Below are positions 6,984 through 8,778 of a stretch of 8,778 bases of DNA, piece by piece. Within the stretch, counting starts at the first letter, position 1, and each line of letters starts with the position of its first letter. This DNA is from an uncultured Pirellulaceae bacterium (GTDB lineage Bacteria; Planctomycetota; Planctomycetia; Pirellulales; Pirellulaceae), in NCBI GenBank assembly GCA_934255105.1, contig CAKQNH010000142.1, positions 1 to 8,778 on the forward strand, given 5' to 3'. The notes beneath the pieces were generated by a model. The model had not been told where the DNA came from and ran no database searches. It saw only the letters and a program-made list of their open reading frames with translations. Made by a program: the position numbers and the translations under genes.

Positions 6984-7033
6984 GTGGGATAAGCTTCCAG
7001 CTTGTCAAACGTGGGATAAGCTTCCAGCTTGTC
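6984..7033. repeat. Two inverted-orientation copies of the 28-bp-family repeat
   Basis: The core beginning GTGGGATAAGCTTCCAGC and ending TTGTC occurs at 6984-7006 and again at 7011-7033, separated by AAAC. It is the reverse complement of the units at 1-213 and 1302-1382, again with the AAGCT-TCC-AGCTT palindrome intact. The pair fills most of the 86-bp gap between the TIM-barrel gene and the dehydrogenase gene, so any co-transcript would carry two small hairpins between the two genes. Confidence 0.93.
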
Positions 7034-7041
7034 AATATAAA

Positions 7042-8070
7042 CTACCAGCCGTGCGTCTCGCGAACTTTGATCATCGTATCGAGAATCGTATTCCAAGTTT
7101 TGGCATCTTCCAGCACGGCGTTGGGGAACATGCAGCCGTCCCAACAGATATGCTTGATACCGCGCTGCGGAGCATCCTTGAGCCAGTAGCCGGCGCACTT
7201 GACTATGTCGAGTTTTCCGTTGGGATCGTCCGCCGTGCAATGCTTACCAGTTTTGTCGTGCGATCCCGCGCCATGCACTTGGCCGTCGTTCTGCGCTACG
7301 TGGAAATCGATCGTCCATGGCCGCAGTTTGTCCGTCATCTTTTCATAAGCCGCATAGAACTCTGCCTCGGTGTAGCCTTCGTGCAGCAGGGCGTGTTCGG
7401 GGGCGTTGTAGCCCATGAGATAGAGATAGGTATGCGCTAGGTCGGCCTGGAATCCGAGCGACTCGCGCATGTCGACTTCTTCGAGCAAATCGAGCATGTC
7501 CTTCCAACTGTGCATGCCCGCCCAGCAGATCTCTCCTTCGGCGGCCAAACGCTCGCCGTTATCGGCGGCGATCTTTGCCGCTTCGCGAAAAGTGGCTGCG
7601 ATCTTGGAGGTATTGGCCTTGGCATCGGCCCGCCATTTCTCCACACCAAACTCGGCCGAATCGATGCGGATGCAACCGTACTCTCGCACGCCGTGCTCCT
7701 CGAACACCTTGGCGATGCGACAAGCCATGGTGACTGCCGTTAGGAACTTATCCCTAGCCTCGCGATCGCCCATGGCGGAATCGCCGACGGTACCACTCCA
7801 CACCGGCGCTACCAAGGAGCCGACTTTGAATCCCTTGCTGGCGATCATATCGGCGATCCGTCTGAGTTCATCGTCCGACGCTTGTGGATCTGTGTGCGGC
7901 AGAAATAGAAAGTAATCGATGCCCTCGAATTTCTGACCGTTGACATCGGCAGCCGCCGTCAAGTCGAGCATTCTCTCTAGGCTGATCGGCGGCTCTTGCC
8001 CCTGATCGGTACCTTTGCCAACCAATCCGGGCCACATGGCATTGTGGAGTTTTGGTAGTGCGTGGGCCAT
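7042..8070 (-). CDS. Sugar phosphate isomerase/epimerase-like TIM-barrel protein
   Basis: This 342-residue protein looks like a xylose-isomerase-like (AP endonuclease 2 fold) TIM barrel. Alternating strands and helices are visible: [14 protein letters not shown] (48-61), [12 protein letters not shown] (82-93), EYGCIRIDS (130-138), [12 protein letters not shown] (174-185), [15 protein letters not shown] (206-220), [10 protein letters not shown] (253-262) and KHICWDGC (306-313). Glu178/Glu180, Asp210, His257 and Asp311 are candidates for the usual metal-binding set; I could not verify them by alignment. The substrate is unknown. The frame is open to an ATG at 8133, but those extra 21 residues come from a palindromic repeat. 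The ATG at 8070 begins [20 protein letters not shown] and has GGAG ten bases upstream. It is the first gene of a probable operon with the Gfo/Idh/MocA dehydrogenase. Confidence 0.88.
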   Translation of the reverse strand: MAHALPKLHNAMWPGLVGKGTDQGQEPPISLERMLDLTAAADVNGQKFEGIDYFLFLPHTDPQASDDELRRIADMIASKGFKVGSLVAPVWSGTVGDSAMGDREARDKFLTAVTMACRIAKVFEEHGVREYGCIRIDSAEFGVEKWRADAKANTSKIAATFREAAKIAADNGERLAAEGEICWAGMHSWKDMLDLLEEVDMRESLGFQADLAHTYLYLMGYNAPEHALLHEGYTEAEFYAAYEKMTDKLRPWTIDFHVAQNDGQVHGAGSHDKTGKHCTADDPNGKLDIVKCAGYWLKDAPQRGIKHICWDGCMFPNAVLEDAKTWNTILDTMIKVRETHGW

Positions 8071-8371
8071 ATCTGGATTGCTCCGTGTTAGGTTTAGTGT
8101 TTGGTTCCCTAGGCCAACGGCCTTTCTCATCATAGCCTAGGGCATCGCCCTAGGCAGTTGGCAAATACGACGTGTTTTGGCCAACGGCCATATTCAGTGA
8201 CCTAGGATTGACTATGGCCGTTGGCCAATTAGGGATTGTGAGGTTTTCAGTTCCAGGGGCGATGCCCCTGGCTATGAGAAATATGGCCGTTGGCCAACCG
8301 CGTCCGTGCAACTAGCGCAACTCCAAAATTTGCGAGTCGGGCTGGTATGAGTAAGTTAAAAGCAGGTTTCG
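8071..8371. other. Intergenic region with composite palindromic repeat
   Basis: No gene is seen here. Most of the gap is a composite inverted repeat (8112-8295, listed separately). Bases 8081-8084 carry the GGAG ribosome site (minus strand) for the TIM-barrel gene. From 8300 to 8371 nothing is recognised apart from a weak terminator-like hairpin next to the cupin-like gene's stop codon. Confidence 0.6.
8112..8295. repeat. Composite near-symmetric inverted repeat, about 184 bp
   Basis: The left half reads GGCCAACGGCC (8112-8122), the palindrome CCTAGGGCATCGCCCTAGG (8136-8154), then GGCCAACGGCC (8179-8189). The right half reads the complement, GGCCGTTGGCC (8216-8226), the palindrome CCAGGGGCGATGCCCCTGG (8253-8271), then GGCCGTTGGCC (8285-8295). 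All pairs are symmetric about position 8203 within a base. Sequence next to the outer and inner blocks (TTTCTCAT, ATAGCC, GGCCAT) also matches between the arms, so two copies of one element appear to lie head to head. Each arm contains its own 8-bp hairpin with a 3-base loop. No transposase is present. Confidence 0.88.
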
Positions 8372-8386
8372 CTAGGCCTGTTTTTG
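8360..8386 (-). terminator. Weak terminator-like hairpin after the cupin-like gene
   Basis: On the minus strand, AAAACAGG, a 10-base loop containing the TAG stop codon, and CCTGC followed by TTTT form an imperfect A/T-flanked stem with one bulged base. The stem is short and the T run only four bases, so termination is doubtful. Confidence 0.25.
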
Positions 8387-8778
8387 CCAAGCGCCGTTGG
8401 CGGGCAAGTTGGGATGGCAATCGGGACCGAAGTAACGCAGGCCGACCAGCGGTTCGCTACCGGTGTTTTCGATCTCAACTCCGGCAGTCGCTGCGACGTG
8501 GCTGATGAACACTTCGTCTTCGGTCGTTTGGCCGAAATCGATCATGGCGGGGGTTTGCAGCGCCAATTTGCCCATGCGTCCTTTACCTTGGACGGTGATC
8601 CAACTGCTGGCACCTGGATCTTGCAAAGTACACTTGGCTCCCGGCTCGATGGTCAGCTCTTTCGCGCTAAACAACTGCTCGCCATCGATGGTTCCATAGA
8701 CGATCCATTTATCGGTGTAGCCTTCGCCGCTGCGCTCCGAGTCGACGATCGGCTCGATGTAGTTGGCATCTTTGAAGT
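8372..8778 (-). CDS. C-terminal part of a beta-rich, cupin-like protein (cut by window edge)
   Basis: The frame is open from the right window edge to TAG at 8372-8374, giving 134 visible C-terminal residues. The start is outside the window. The visible part begins FKDANYIEPIVDSERSGEGY and continues with DKWIVYGTIDG, ELTIEPGAKCTLQDPGASSW, ITVQGKGRMGKL, EDEVFISHVAA and EIENTGSEPLVGLRYFGPD. The run of short beta strands with Gly turns and an EPG motif is cupin-like, but the metal-binding His cluster of classical cupins is not obvious here. A sugar-related role is suggested only by the downstream isomerase and dehydrogenase genes on the same strand. An internal TTG at 8674 is not the real start, because clear coding sequence continues upstream of it. 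Confidence 0.75.
   Translation of the reverse strand, partial: FKDANYIEPIVDSERSGEGYTDKWIVYGTIDGEQLFSAKELTIEPGAKCTLQDPGASSWITVQGKGRMGKLALQTPAMIDFGQTTEDEVFISHVAATAGVEIENTGSEPLVGLRYFGPDCHPNLPANGAWQKQA

Noticed and set aside
6968..7240. 90-residue open frame with repeated DKLEAYPT
   Set aside because: The repeated peptide is the translation of the intergenic repeat, and the rest overlaps the TIM-barrel gene in another frame. It is not a real gene.
8112..8295. Insertion sequence or toxin-antitoxin locus
   Set aside because: No open frame of useful size lies in the region, and no target-site duplication is recognisable. Only a non-autonomous repeat can be supported.

Overview
The window looks like chromosomal DNA of a planctomycete, probably Pirellulales-like. 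The grounds are a DUF1559 prepilin-like protein, a FloA-type flotillin, two Gfo/Idh/MocA oxidoreductases (one with a signal peptide), a xylose-isomerase-like TIM-barrel protein, and an unusual density of short palindromic repeats at gene boundaries. This rests on gene content and style. No 16S rRNA or other taxonomic marker is present.

Layout. 1-213: a 28-bp tandem repeat array whose last partial unit contains the stop codon of the DUF1559 gene (210-1136, minus). 1137-1659: noncoding, with three more units of the same repeat (1302-1382) and a possible promoter for floA. 1660-2667 (plus): a FloA/YqfA-like flotillin that lacks the usual C-terminal tail. 2668-2750: a short convergent gap with a 7-bp tandem repeat and a hairpin. 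2751-3878 (minus): an unrecognised alpha-helical protein with HEAT-like stretches. 3879-3985: a divergent promoter region with a perfect TATAAT. 3986-5047 (plus): an exported Gfo/Idh/MocA-like protein. 5048-5151: a convergent gap with a strong hairpin repeat.

From 5152 to the window end all genes are on the minus strand. In transcription order they are: the C-terminal part of a beta-rich, cupin-like protein (8372-8778, cut by the window edge); a 300-bp gap holding a large composite inverted repeat; a sugar-phosphate isomerase/epimerase-like TIM barrel (7042-8070); two inverted copies of the 28-bp-family repeat; a Gfo/Idh/MocA dehydrogenase (5825-6955); and, 19 bp further on, an ACP-phosphodiesterase-like (DUF479) protein that probably starts at TTG (5152-5805). 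The TIM-barrel plus dehydrogenase pair is a common carbohydrate or polyol modification module. The substrate cannot be read from the sequence.

I see no defence system, CRISPR array, transposase, tRNA or rRNA. The most unusual content is the repeats: at least four different palindromic families sit in five intergenic gaps, two of them supplying or overlapping stop codons, and one making a near-symmetric composite palindrome of about 190 bp.
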